Shown one piece after another: positions 49,612-59,552 of a DNA stretch of 64,000 nt. The stretch is from positions 62,001-126,000 of the forward strand of contig NZ_AP025320.1 of the NCBI RefSeq assembly GCF_036492835.1. The letters are read 5' to 3'. The stretch's first letter is position 1. Each line of letters starts with the position of its first letter. Source of the stretch: Fulvitalea axinellae. Lineage in GTDB: Bacteria > Bacteroidota > Bacteroidia > Cytophagales > Cyclobacteriaceae. Made by a program: the position numbers and the translations under genes. The notes beneath the pieces are model-generated. The model was not told the origin of the DNA. It worked only from the letters and a program-made list of their open reading frames with translations, and did not search any database.

Positions 49612-50835
49612 TCATTTCCGCACAAAATCCGCAGGATCGAGGCTTTTCTCCTGGAAAATTCGTGCTATTAGTCCTCTTGCTTTTTTTCTAACCTCACTTT
49701 CTTCCAGCAATCGTGACAGTTTTCGGACATTCATCCCCACTCCTTTCGACTCCTCAAAAAACCCGGAAGACGGATTTGCTTTGGTCAACTTGTCCATAAG
49801 GTCAGGGGATCTGGTAATTGATAAAAGAGCCTGCATAAATCCGGCTTCCATCAATGCCATATCGGGCATAAAATTGATTTCCATGGTGGGGAAGAACCAT
49901 GAGAATATGGCGCTGTCTCCGGAACCGCCCGCCAAGAATTTTTGCGTAAAGTCCTTAAGCAAAACGCCCAATTTTTCGGAGACTTGGCCCGCCAGCATAA
50001 ACTTCTCGCTATTTGCCAATCGAGACAACCCGAAAGCTCCTTCCTCATAATTATCGTTATCGGCGGTATTGCAACGCATAGTATGCGGAGATACGGTTTT
50101 CATTAACTCACCATCAGAATGCAGGACCCTATTGGTAAAATCGTTAAGCATATTGAACGAAACCGTCTGGTCTATCGCCATAACTCCCTGGCTTTTGGGC
50201 AAAAACAAAAAATTCTCCGGATGGAAAATCTGGAGAAACCGGTCCCAGTTGCCCATTACCACGTCCATACCCAACATTTGGCCTATCCAAACCGACACTT
50301 CTGGATGCTTTTCGTACCATTCCACTGAAGCGGGGTCGCAATGGTCAGGAACTCTGGTTTCGCCCACCACTTTTTCCATTAGCAAGAAACCCTTCGTTTT
50401 CAGGTCAGTCAGTTTTTTTCGCAGAAGTTCCGCCCATTTGTCTTCGCCCTCGCCCTCTTCGAATTTTAGCCTTAGGAAAAGATCATTATAGTCACGCTCA
50501 CCTCTTGGGCAATACTGCGTTACAGGCACATATACGCCCGTTTCTTCGCCCATAATGTGAATGAAATTCGTAGCGTAGGCTTCTTTTAATGACTCACGCG
50601 AATTGTTGCCCACTTTCAGGAAATAAGTACCGCCGCCATAGATGGTCACCTCAAAAACATTCCCGCTTTCGCCTTCCGCCACTTTCGTGACTTTATCGAG
50701 CATCTGCCATCTGGGGCTAAGCGGTCGACCTTCCATTATTCCGGGAACATAAGGCTCCGGAGGCATCAGGGAACGGCCACCACCGCTGGCTCTTGAGCCC
50801 GAACTTCGTCCGCTATATTTTCTTTCCTCGAACAT
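49612..50835 (-). CDS. PI3K-like-fold kinase, actin-fragmin-kinase type
   Basis: 407 residues. The first 40 are Ser/Gly/Arg/Pro-rich and probably disordered. A kinase-like core follows: glycine-containing loop around GESGNVFEV, strand-3 Lys74 in TYFLKVG, hinge LLMEKVVG (151-158), catalytic loop MDVVMGNWDRFL (Asp191, Asn196, Asp198, Arg199), Asn208 in PENFLFL, and Asp222 in MAIDQTVSF. The GNxDR loop is the hallmark of the actin-fragmin kinase and PI3/4K-like group. The C-terminal 170 residues are helical. No signal peptide is seen. Related kinases in bacteria include secreted effectors that phosphorylate host proteins, and that is a possible role; the target is unknown. Confidence 0.7.
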   Translation of the reverse strand: MFEERKYSGRSSGSRASGGGRSLMPPEPYVPGIMEGRPLSPRWQMLDKVTKVAEGESGNVFEVTIYGGGTYFLKVGNNSRESLKEAYATNFIHIMGEETGVYVPVTQYCPRGERDYNDLFLRLKFEEGEGEDKWAELLRKKLTDLKTKGFLLMEKVVGETRVPDHCDPASVEWYEKHPEVSVWIGQMLGMDVVMGNWDRFLQIFHPENFLFLPKSQGVMAIDQTVSFNMLNDFTNRVLHSDGELMKTVSPHTMRCNTADNDNYEEGAFGLSRLANSEKFMLAGQVSEKLGVLLKDFTQKFLAGGSGDSAIFSWFFPTMEINFMPDMALMEAGFMQALLSITRSPDLMDKLTKANPSSGFFEESKGVGMNVRKLSRLLEESEVRKKARGLIARIFQEKSLDPADFVRK

Positions 50836-50950
50836 TAATATTTATGACACAGAGTAAAAGGTCAAGAGGAACAAAGTTGTCCAGTGGATAATCTAAATTG
50901 TATGGCTTCGGCCAACTTATGGAGCGGGGAATTCCATGCCAAAACGGTAT

Positions 50951-50991
50951 AAAATAAAAAACTGGTACAAGCGAAGCGCCTGCACCAGTTT
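50951..50991 (-). terminator. Terminator of the GH19 gene
   Basis: On the minus strand a long stem (AAACTGGTGCAGGCG / CGCTTGTACCAGTTT, with G-U pairs) and a CTT loop is followed by TTTATTTT; it starts 45 nt after the chitinase stop. Confidence 0.9.
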
Positions 50992-51035
50992 CATTCGACT
51001 TGAATGGCGAACCATTCCTGTCATTATTACGAGCA

Positions 51036-52190
51036 TCAATAAGGTTGAATATTTCTACAGTCCAAGTCCGTATCGTCACCGCCGTCCAAACCTGTGCTGG
51101 TATTTAGGGCTTTAGCGAACACTTCAAAATGCTTGAACCTACCTTGTGCCTTCTCATTTGGTCCGCCACATTCCACACCGCCGTTGATAATGGCGATAGT
51201 CAAGGCGAAACCTTGCTTACGTCCTACCGACTGGTCAGCGGAGCTTGGGGTCCAGATTCCGGGAATCATCGCTTGGTGACAAGACGGCTTCGGAAACTGA
51301 GGCGTCATCCAGAACCATATCGCTGTTTGGAAAGCGAAAGCGCCGTCTTCGGAAACACGCTCTGGATTATCAAGCATTACGCTCTTGTCGCCGAAAAGAT
51401 ATTCGCTCACTTGGCCATAGTTATAATTATAGCTCAACTGTATCGGTCCACGTCCATGGTATGATTTTCCTTCCGTAGGAGGGTATTGCTTATGCGGAAC
51501 GGCGTAACCCACATGGCTCGATCCGTAATAACCCAATTCCTCCTTGTAGAACAAGCCCCAAGCGTATTTTCCGCCCGGCGCAGTGGCCCAGCCACCAGTG
51601 GTCTCTTGTGCGATATTTGCGAAAAAAGCGGCCAACTCGCGACGACGATCAGCATCGGAACCTTCGGCGGCGAAAGTAGCGTAATCCACAACTGTGGAGA
51701 CAATAGGAAGCGTCTGCACCCATTCGTCATTAAATTCCGGCGGATCGCTTACCAGTTTTTCCTCTCCGGTATTTTTATCTATTCTATAGATTCTCGGCGG
51801 AATATAATAGGTGGCGTCACGTTGTTCTATCCTAACCTTAATGCCAGCCATAGCCTCGGCCGCTTTCAAGAAATTCTCATAGGTATAGAAATCCTCGTTT
51901 CCGCACTGGTTAGCCCCTTCGCTTTGCGCTCCTTCGGATCCGCACCTAAAAGGGAAAAGCTCATAATATTGTTCCAAAGACACCAATTCCGCAATGCTAC
52001 TACTTCCATTGCCGTTGTCGTCTTCGTCATCTGGCGGAGTGGGTTCAACCGGATCCGTCGGGTCCGGTTTCGCCGGAGGCGGTGTCTCCGTGTCAGTTCC
52101 TCCATCGGAGTCACAAGCCATCATTACGACCATCGCGAATAGGAGCGAAGATAACCCTCCCCACAGTCTACTGTCTCTTATCTTTCTCAT
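51036..52190 (-). CDS. GH19 chitinase lipoprotein
   Basis: 384 residues from the ATG at 52190; this start gives a lipoprotein signal (LLFAMVVMMAC) with Cys26 as the lipid anchor. A disordered Pro/Asp/Thr linker (PPPAKPDPTDPVEPTPPDDE) leads to the GH19 domain. The catalytic acid is Glu196 in AAFFANIAQETTGGW and the second Glu is Glu217 in GLFYKEELG; SYHGRGPIQLSYNYNYG and IINGGVECGG are the other family signatures. It should be an inverting endochitinase tethered to the outer membrane and facing outward. With the GH20 enzyme nearby it could feed chitin-derived oligosaccharides to the cell. Confidence 0.94.
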   Translation of the reverse strand: MRKIRDSRLWGGLSSLLFAMVVMMACDSDGGTDTETPPPAKPDPTDPVEPTPPDDEDDNGNGSSSIAELVSLEQYYELFPFRCGSEGAQSEGANQCGNEDFYTYENFLKAAEAMAGIKVRIEQRDATYYIPPRIYRIDKNTGEEKLVSDPPEFNDEWVQTLPIVSTVVDYATFAAEGSDADRRRELAAFFANIAQETTGGWATAPGGKYAWGLFYKEELGYYGSSHVGYAVPHKQYPPTEGKSYHGRGPIQLSYNYNYGQVSEYLFGDKSVMLDNPERVSEDGAFAFQTAIWFWMTPQFPKPSCHQAMIPGIWTPSSADQSVGRKQGFALTIAIINGGVECGGPNEKAQGRFKHFEVFAKALNTSTGLDGGDDTDLDCRNIQPY

Positions 52191-52438
52191 ATCTAGGATT
52201 TTTCGAATAAACCGAAGCCAATAGTTACGCTTTTCGCCAATGGCAAAGCGCAACTAATCTCCAGAACTATTCATGGATGAAAACCAACAGGAACGATTGG
52301 GGCCTATCACCCCAGTCCAAAAAACCGGCGCAACAAAAATGGGTACGCCAACTTCTCAAAAAATAAAACGGCCTTTATCCAGCGGATATTTCCCTTGGTG
52401 TGAATTCCGGTAGTGTCTTTAACATCCTTTAACAACGC

Positions 52439-52467
52439 ATCCGGGACAGGTACACTGTTCGCCGGAT
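52439..52467 (-). terminator. Possible stem behind the hybrid regulator gene
   Basis: ATCCGG/CCGGAT with an inner ACAG/CTGT pair directly after the stop codon. No T-run, so its function is uncertain. Confidence 0.3.
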
Positions 52468-52468
52468 T

Positions 52469-55400
52469 TTATCCAAGCTCTTGAGGCAATTCCTCTTCCT
52501 GTTTCCGGTATTCGGACGGACTGCAAGCAAAACGTTTTTTGAATACGGAGCGGAAATATTTAAGGTCAGAAAAGCCCACTTTATAAGCGATCTCGCTAAC
52601 GCCCAAGCGGTCTTCTTCCCTAAGCATACGGGCGGCCTTGCCCAAACGCACGTAACGGATAAACTCGACAATAGACATGCCCGTAGCCTTCCGGACTTTG
52701 GAATAAAGGCTGGAACGGCTCATGCGCAAGGCTTCGCAGATATCCTCAACCTTGAAATCCGGCGAGCCCATTCCCTTTTCGATCAAATCGATCACTTTGC
52801 GGGCGAATTTCTCGTCTTGCGAAAGGTGTTGCTCCGGGGCTTTCTCCTTACCGGCCAACAGATAAGCGGAAAGTTGCGAACGGGAGCGCAACAGATTGTC
52901 CACTTTCATCTTGAGCACTTTCGTATTGAACGGTTTTGTGATATAATCGTCGGCGCCATGCTCCATTCCCTCGATCATCTCGTCTTCGCGGGCTTTGGCC
53001 GTCAACATCACCACCGGCAAATGCGATGTCCGCTCGTCGATTTTTATGCGACGACAGAGGGTAAAACCGTCCATACCCGGCATCATCACGTCGCTGATTA
53101 CTACATCGGGAAGCGTTTTTGTTTTCAGGTCTTCCAAAGCCTCTTTTCCGCCCGGAACGGACAACACCTCAAACTTGTCGGCGAAAATTTCGGTCAGGTA
53201 GACGCGCATCTCGTTGTCGTCTTCCACGATCATCATCCGTGGTTTGGCTTTGTTCTCTACCTCAACAGGCTCTTCTTCGACAATCGGTTCCGGCTCCGAT
53301 TTCGGTTTTGGCTCAGGGAAACTCACCGGAGCGGACACCTCGCGTTTTTCGGCTACCGGCTCCTCTTCCGTCCCTTTTTTCTTTTTAAGCGACATTTCCA
53401 ATTCGAAAACCGAACCCGAACCCAACTCGCTTTTCACGACGATCTTTGCCGAATGAAGATCGGCCAGTCGTTTTACCAAAGCCAAACCGATTCCCGTTCC
53501 GCCGATTCCCGCCGTATTTTCGGAGCGATAAAAACGATCGAAAACATGCTTGCGATCCTCGTCGTCCATTCCGATACCCGTATCTTTTACGGCCAACAAG
53601 AGCTTGTCGTTTTCCTGATCAACCTTGATATCCACCGTTACGGCACCGCCTTCGGGCGTGTATTTTATAGCGTTCTCAATTAGGTTTCGGAGGATGATCC
53701 CCACTTTTTCCCCATCGAACCAACCGGAATACTTATTCGTATCGCTTACAAAATCCAGCGTAAGGCCAGAGCGCTTGGCCTCTGAGACGAAACTTCGGGA
53801 AATTTCCCGCACAAAGCTTACGAAATCAAGATACTCCGGACGCAGAGTCTCCACGCCTTCTTCCAAACGCCTAAAAGCCATCAGCTGATCAGTGAGCTTC
53901 AGCAAAGTGTTCGAATTGCGGTACGCGCGCTTTACTTTGTCGCGGACTCCGCCACGGTGAACGGTATGCATCAGTTCTTCCAAAGGACCGACCACCAAAG
54001 TCAAAGGCGTACGGAGCTCATGGGCGATATTGGTGTAGAAATTCATCCGGTCAAGGTAGCCTTGGTGCTCCTCTTCCCGCTTTCTTTCCAAGTCGCTGAC
54101 GCGATATTTGAGTACGGCCTGATTGGAGGTAAACCGTCCGTAGAAAAATACGACACCAACAATCGCCAACACATATGACAAGTAAGCGTACCACGTAGCC
54201 CACAACGGCGGATCCACCGTGATATGGAGTCTGCGGGGCTCCGGACTCCACTCGCCCCCACTAACCCGGGCTTTTATCTCGAAGGTATATTCGCCGGAAG
54301 GCAGATTGGAGAAGTTTACCGTATTTTGGCGTCCGGCGTAGTTCCAAGCGCTATCCAGCCCCACGAGGCGATAGGCAAAACGGATCGCGTCTTGCCGAAC
54401 ATAATCCACGCAGGCGTAACTGATACCAATATTCCGTTGCTCGTTATTCAAACGTACCGATTCGGTCTCTGTAAGCGCTTTTTTCAGGGGAGAACCCTGA
54501 TCGCCAGGGAAAACCCTTTTGCCCGAAACTACAAGGCTCTTGAGCGTCACTTCCGGCGTTTCAGCCTTGATGTCAATCTTATCAGGATCAAGAATCAAGG
54601 CTCCGAATTTGGACCCGAAACATAAACGGCCGTCACGGAGTCTGCATGCGGCGTTTTCCACATACGGCGGTGGCGCTATGCCGTCCGATTCGAAGAAATG
54701 GTAGATCTTGCCTGATTCTCGCTCTAGCATGGAGATACTTTTGTCGGTGGCCATCCAGACCCTGTCCCGGTCATCGTGAAGAATGGACAATACACGGCCG
54801 AAAACGGGTTTACCATCTTGCCTGTAGGCTTTTAACCTTTTGGTAGCAGGATCAAAAGAATAGAGTTTTCCGCCCTTGGCCCCTACCCAAATTACGCCAC
54901 GACGATCGGCCGAAAGAGCGTATACTTCGCTGAAATCAGCGTCTTCCAAGCTGGAATTGGGCAAACTCAAAGGAGAAAAACCGCCAATGCCCTGTTCCCA
55001 ACGCGCTAGAAATGAAGCGTCCGAACCTCCGACAAAAAGCCCCTCGCGGGTTTGGGCCATACCCGATACCGAGCGGCTGAGGAAGCTTCCCTTTCGCAGG
55101 GATACTTGTTGCGTATTTTTCCTTTTGTAATCGATTCTGGTTACGGTCCAGTCCCTTTTTGATACCCAAAGGGATCCGTCGCCATCTTCGTAAAGAGTTT
55201 CTATTCTTTGGCTTTCCAAGGCCCTATTTTCCACGGATTCAAGGGGGAAAACGGTAAAACGATCTTTGGATTCTTCGTAATACAACAGTGTGCCTGAAGC
55301 CGTTCCCAACCAAAAGCGTCCGGAGCGATCAGAACATCCGGAGGTTAGGATTCCATGGTCCAAACCGTGGGTGTTGAGATTGTAATTTTTAATCTTGCCC

Positions 55401-56596
55401 GTTTTCCCGTCCTTTCTGGAAAGTCCTTGTTCTGTTACGAACCAGACATTGTTTTTCTCATCTTCGCATACCGCCTGCACTTTTCTGTAAGGCAAACCTT
55501 CGCCGTCTTCGCTTACGGACAACAGGCGAAAAGAATTGTCTTCCTTCTTCAGAAAGTCTACGCCTGTACCGACTGGAATTGCCCAAACTTGGCCCAAAAC
55601 ATCGGAATAAACACCGGATATATGCCTGTAAGACAATACTCCCCCCTGCTCTTCGGGAAGAATACGGCCTGCCAATTTCAGCCCTTCGGCCGGATCACGG
55701 GGAAGATCCATTATCAGTATCCCTTTTTCCAAAGTTCCCACATACAGATTATCGCCATAGTGGTCCACACATTGGAAATTCATCTGTTCCTTGTCACTTA
55801 AACCCTGTACCGGATATTTGTCAAAAAGATCGTCGTCGTCGTTCAGGCGCCATATCCCGGACATACTTAGCCCCAACCAGATGTTTCCGTAACCATCTTC
55901 GTAGAGAAACTGTACGGTCTCGCTTTCGGAAAGCGGTATCTTGCCTATCCTTACCTTACGCTGTTCGGCCACTCCTTTGGGAAGCCTGTAGATGTTTCCG
56001 TAACTATCGGTAAACCACAACTCTCCACCACGAGTAACCAGCAACGGCCGTATAGCCGCCCGGTCATCCATCCACCTTAAGGTCAACGCGTCAGAGATTC
56101 TGTGAAATCGGTTTCCTTCCGGATTCCACCGGCTGATTTCTCCCACGCCCGTAGAGATAAAGATATTATCCTCGCTTCCAAAAATGCTGTTGACATAAAT
56201 ACCCCGCACCTCGCTCTCGGGCACTTCCGTATAACGACTCATATCCATGTCGTACCACAGAAGCCCGTCGCCAGTGCCAATCCACATCCGGTTGATACTT
56301 TTCTGAAAATACAGGGACGTCACCCTACGGCGCAGGGGTGTTTGGCGCTGTTCAGGAGCGGGAAGTTCCCGGACTTCCTCTCCGTCGAAAAGCGTTACGC
56401 CCTCTTCGGTGGCTATCCACATCACGCCCGAGCGGTCTTTTTCGATATCGTGCACTACCAAACTGGAAAGCTCTCCCCTAAGGGTCAAAACTTTCCGGTA
56501 TCCTTGATTTTCGGGCACACTCGCCTTGGCCGCACAACAAAACCCCAGCGACAAATTGATCACAAAAAAAACGGCGAATAAAATACGGTCCCTCAT
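52469..56596 (-). CDS. Hybrid two-component system regulator (HTCS)
   Basis: 1375 residues from the ATG at 56596 (MRDRILFAVFFVINLSLGFC), a signal peptide or first helix. The periplasmic sensor is a two-bladed-propeller pair with many Reg_prop repeats (MWIATEEGVTLFDG, VWVGAKGGKLYSFDP and others), then a Y_Y_Y domain (YAYR-LVGLDSAWNYAG area), a transmembrane helix, HisKA with His859 in AHELRTPLTLV, an HATPase domain (NAIKYTPEGG, KDTGIGMD), a receiver with Asp1169 in VVISDVMMPGMDG, and a C-terminal AraC helix-turn-helix (about 1270-1375). HTCS proteins sense an oligosaccharide and switch on a glycan-use locus. The nearby GH19, GH20 and GH36 genes are plausible targets. Confidence 0.96.
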   Translation of the reverse strand: MRDRILFAVFFVINLSLGFCCAAKASVPENQGYRKVLTLRGELSSLVVHDIEKDRSGVMWIATEEGVTLFDGEEVRELPAPEQRQTPLRRRVTSLYFQKSINRMWIGTGDGLLWYDMDMSRYTEVPESEVRGIYVNSIFGSEDNIFISTGVGEISRWNPEGNRFHRISDALTLRWMDDRAAIRPLLVTRGGELWFTDSYGNIYRLPKGVAEQRKVRIGKIPLSESETVQFLYEDGYGNIWLGLSMSGIWRLNDDDDLFDKYPVQGLSDKEQMNFQCVDHYGDNLYVGTLEKGILIMDLPRDPAEGLKLAGRILPEEQGGVLSYRHISGVYSDVLGQVWAIPVGTGVDFLKKEDNSFRLLSVSEDGEGLPYRKVQAVCEDEKNNVWFVTEQGLSRKDGKTGKIKNYNLNTHGLDHGILTSGCSDRSGRFWLGTASGTLLYYEESKDRFTVFPLESVENRALESQRIETLYEDGDGSLWVSKRDWTVTRIDYKRKNTQQVSLRKGSFLSRSVSGMAQTREGLFVGGSDASFLARWEQGIGGFSPLSLPNSSLEDADFSEVYALSADRRGVIWVGAKGGKLYSFDPATKRLKAYRQDGKPVFGRVLSILHDDRDRVWMATDKSISMLERESGKIYHFFESDGIAPPPYVENAACRLRDGRLCFGSKFGALILDPDKIDIKAETPEVTLKSLVVSGKRVFPGDQGSPLKKALTETESVRLNNEQRNIGISYACVDYVRQDAIRFAYRLVGLDSAWNYAGRQNTVNFSNLPSGEYTFEIKARVSGGEWSPEPRRLHITVDPPLWATWYAYLSYVLAIVGVVFFYGRFTSNQAVLKYRVSDLERKREEEHQGYLDRMNFYTNIAHELRTPLTLVVGPLEELMHTVHRGGVRDKVKRAYRNSNTLLKLTDQLMAFRRLEEGVETLRPEYLDFVSFVREISRSFVSEAKRSGLTLDFVSDTNKYSGWFDGEKVGIILRNLIENAIKYTPEGGAVTVDIKVDQENDKLLLAVKDTGIGMDDEDRKHVFDRFYRSENTAGIGGTGIGLALVKRLADLHSAKIVVKSELGSGSVFELEMSLKKKKGTEEEPVAEKREVSAPVSFPEPKPKSEPEPIVEEEPVEVENKAKPRMMIVEDDNEMRVYLTEIFADKFEVLSVPGGKEALEDLKTKTLPDVVISDVMMPGMDGFTLCRRIKIDERTSHLPVVMLTAKAREDEMIEGMEHGADDYITKPFNTKVLKMKVDNLLRSRSQLSAYLLAGKEKAPEQHLSQDEKFARKVIDLIEKGMGSPDFKVEDICEALRMSRSSLYSKVRKATGMSIVEFIRYVRLGKAARMLREEDRLGVSEIAYKVGFSDLKYFRSVFKKRFACSPSEYRKQEEELPQELG

Positions 56597-56992
56597 GGCA
56601 ACTCTCACAAACACTTCCTGCTCCAGGGCCAGATTTTTCCTGTGTTCCTAAACAAGAAAATCCGTAGGTAATAATACAGGAGGCCCCTCCCTCCAAATAT
56701 AACATTATTTCCCACCCAAACGGGCCCGGCAAAGGCTATAAATGGGTTCTGTGGCGTTTTGACCCGCCTTTCAGCACCTCACTCCCCCGTAAAAGCAACT
56801 GTTTATCTTGCTTAGAGCGTATTTGTATTTCGATAATTTACATGCCGAAGGACATTTCTTGTGATGTTTTATAAAAGAAAACCCCGACGCTATACGCACC
56901 GGGGTCCTTGGGTGTTGCAAATCGGATTTCTTATTGTCTCAGGTAATTTGAAATACGTAATTGCATATGCCTTTACGGCATCGGGTTTTCTT
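56597..56992. other. Intergenic region between the HTCS and GH36 genes
   Basis: 396 nt. The left part must carry the HTCS promoter on the minus strand; the right part holds the GH36 terminator at 56873-56905. No gene and no further motif seen. Confidence 0.45.
56873..56905 (-). terminator. Terminator of the GH36 gene
   Basis: ACCCCG/CGGGGT stem (56881-56886 and 56900-56905); on the minus strand it is followed by TTTTCTTTTAT. It starts 88 nt past the GH36 stop. Confidence 0.8.
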
Positions 56993-59233
56993 TTACTCTT
57001 TGGTCAGTTTGAATACTGCACTTTCGGCGTATTCGTTGATACGGATTTCTAGGCCGGCGTTCATCAAATACTCGCCACTGAAAGCTTTTCCGTCAGCCGA
57101 GAAATGGCTTTTGCCGTTTTTGTTCAGCTCCGTGATACGGTAGCGGGCTTTGGCGTCGAGGCCGTCAAGACGGATGATCGGAAATTCCTCGCGGTTATGG
57201 TGCTGGATGCTATAGGCAAAGAGAATGGCTTCGTCTTTTTCAGGCTTCGCATACATGATCGACGCCCAACCGTCACGCTCGTACGGCGAGTGCAGGCGGT
57301 AAAGGTCTCCGAACTGTACAACCGGGCGGATTTCGGCTTTGTAAGTCTCGATCGCTTTTTTCGAGAATACCTTCTCTTCGGCGTTCATGTGCTTTGGCTG
57401 AAGCTCAAGTCCCAAACGGCCCGACATGGCCACATCGAAACGGAATTTGAGCGGCGACAAACGCCCTGTCTGGTGGTTAGGCTGGGCCGAAACGTGAGAG
57501 CCCGTGGCGATGGCCGGATAAATATGGTTTGTGCCCCACTGGATGAAAATCCGCTCGTAAGGGTCGGTATCGTCGCTGGCCCAGAATTCGTGGTGATAAG
57601 GGAGAGAACCATAATCCAAACGTCCGCCACCGGACGAGCACACCTGAAGAATAACGCTAGGATGTTTGGCCACTAAGCGATCGTAAATTTTGTAAAGGCC
57701 TTTGGTGTAATCTACCCAAAATCTGGACTGTTCCTTTTTGGGCAAATGAGTGGAACCGATGTTTTCCACATGGCGGTTCGAGTCCCACTTTACGTAAGCG
57801 ATTTTCGGATTGGCGGAGAGGATATTATCGATAGAGGTAAAGACAAAATCCTGCACTTTTGGATTGGTAAGATCAAGCAAAAGCTGGTCGCGCCATACTT
57901 TCAACTCCCTGTTCGGGCGCTGAACGATCCATTCCGGATGATTTTCCGCCAATTCGCTTCGTGGATTTACCATCTCCGGCTCAATCCAGATTCCAAAGTT
58001 GATATTCTGCGATTCGGCGTGATTAACCAAATGCGGAATACCTCTCGGAAGTTTTTTCTTGTTCACCTGCCAGTCACCGAGGCCAGCGTCGTCGTTATTA
58101 CGCGGGTATTTGTTACCGAACCAGCCGTCGTCAAGAACGAACATCTCAACTCCCATCGCCGAGGCGTCGTTCATCATATCGGTCAGCACTTTCTCGTCGA
58201 AATCGAAATAAGCGCCTTCCCAGCTGTTAAGCACAATCGGACGTTCTTTTGCGCCGTCGCGCAGGGCGTATTCGCGTGCCCAACGGTGAAGGTTACGGCT
58301 GGCTAAGCCTTTGCCTTGGTCCGAATAAGTCCAGACCATTTTCGGAGTTTCGAAAACCTCGCCTTTGGCCAACGGATAAGCCGAGCCAAATGGATGGGCA
58401 CCGGCAAGTACATGCAACTGCCCTTGGTGATCGCGGTGGAAAGCCATGCGGAAGTTGCCCGACCAAGCCAGGGCTCCGGCGTAAACTTCTCCGTATTTTT
58501 CCTGCCCAGGGGCGTCAACGGAAAGCATAAACGATCCGTTTTGGAAACGCGAGCTACGTGTTCCCGATTTGGAATCAATCACTTTCGTTCCTTCGAAAAG
58601 CTCCTCTTCCATACTTCCCATCTCCGAGGCCCAATCGCCAGCGAAGTGAGTCAGGTGGTAACTTTTACGCTTGAAATGAGCGAACGAGGAAGCGAACTCT
58701 TCCAGCATTACCGGTTTTTTTCCCGAATTCGTTACGCTCATACGTTGCGTTATCACATTCTCTTTTGCGTAAGCGTCGTAAAATATTTTTACCGTAAGCG
58801 GATACACCCGGTCTTTGAGCGTAAGCTCGGTGTGAGTAATGTTGCGGTCATTGGCATCAAGCCAAGTGCGTTGTCCTTCGAATTTCAGATCAGTGCTGAG
58901 GTTTCCGTCTGCATGGGTCACTTTCAGCATCGGGTCGTAAATATAGCCAGCTCCGAAGGTCGGGAACGCTTGCCTTAAGTCGTAGCGGTAGCCATAGTTT
59001 GGCGCTAAGTCCCTACTCTCCAAAGTCACCTCTTCCGGATGGGCCAAGCGCTTTCCGAAATGACGGAAAACGGGAATCCCATTCTCATCAACGGACAGGA
59101 CTATGGAAACATCATCAGTATTTACATGTATGATTTTGCCTGTAGTTTGGGCCTTTAACGTTCCGGAAAAAACGATGACCAAAGCCAAAAGCAAGGAAGC
59201 GGGCTTCCATTTATTCAAAAAAAGCTTTCTCAT
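56993..59233 (-). CDS. Secreted GH36 alpha-galactosidase
   Basis: 746 residues from the ATG at 59233, which gives a signal peptide (MRKLFLNKWKPASLLLALVI, then VFSGTLKAQ). The N-terminal beta-supersandwich spans about 25-310. The TIM barrel shows EMFVLDDGWFG, the nucleophile Asp484 in YVKWDSNRHV, the CSSGGGRLDYG loop, and the acid/base Asp in FWASDDTDPYER (554/555). The C-terminal beta-domain is complete. It is a retaining alpha-galactosidase acting on raffinose-type oligosaccharides or galactomannan side chains, and would complement the GH130 mannoside enzyme at the other end of the window. It is transcribed towards the HTCS gene. Confidence 0.95.
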   Translation of the reverse strand: MRKLFLNKWKPASLLLALVIVFSGTLKAQTTGKIIHVNTDDVSIVLSVDENGIPVFRHFGKRLAHPEEVTLESRDLAPNYGYRYDLRQAFPTFGAGYIYDPMLKVTHADGNLSTDLKFEGQRTWLDANDRNITHTELTLKDRVYPLTVKIFYDAYAKENVITQRMSVTNSGKKPVMLEEFASSFAHFKRKSYHLTHFAGDWASEMGSMEEELFEGTKVIDSKSGTRSSRFQNGSFMLSVDAPGQEKYGEVYAGALAWSGNFRMAFHRDHQGQLHVLAGAHPFGSAYPLAKGEVFETPKMVWTYSDQGKGLASRNLHRWAREYALRDGAKERPIVLNSWEGAYFDFDEKVLTDMMNDASAMGVEMFVLDDGWFGNKYPRNNDDAGLGDWQVNKKKLPRGIPHLVNHAESQNINFGIWIEPEMVNPRSELAENHPEWIVQRPNRELKVWRDQLLLDLTNPKVQDFVFTSIDNILSANPKIAYVKWDSNRHVENIGSTHLPKKEQSRFWVDYTKGLYKIYDRLVAKHPSVILQVCSSGGGRLDYGSLPYHHEFWASDDTDPYERIFIQWGTNHIYPAIATGSHVSAQPNHQTGRLSPLKFRFDVAMSGRLGLELQPKHMNAEEKVFSKKAIETYKAEIRPVVQFGDLYRLHSPYERDGWASIMYAKPEKDEAILFAYSIQHHNREEFPIIRLDGLDAKARYRITELNKNGKSHFSADGKAFSGEYLMNAGLEIRINEYAESAVFKLTKE

Positions 59234-59552
59234 AAAAATATCGTTTGAATTCAAATTCATCTGCCAAGGCATGGACAAGCAACCACTAAGTTGTCGATAG
59301 CCCATGTAGCGCACAAGCGCAAATGGATGACTTTACGCAAAGCTTTGCGCAATGGGGTTTGAAAAACGGTATAACACTGCCCGCCTCAGTATATATAGAT
59401 GTCGTTAAATGAGAAAAACCCTTAGTCTTTATCTGAAAAAATGTCTGAGGAAAAAACTGCACACTAACTCACAACACATATAACATGTTGATAATCTGAA
59501 TAATACTTTCGTATTTAAAAATAGAAAAGCTGATCTCGATAATCGTCGAAAC
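59234..59552. other. GH36 upstream region
   Basis: 319 nt between two minus-strand genes. It holds the GH36 promoter and the end of the baseplate-like transcript. No hairpin with a T-run was identified. Confidence 0.35.
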
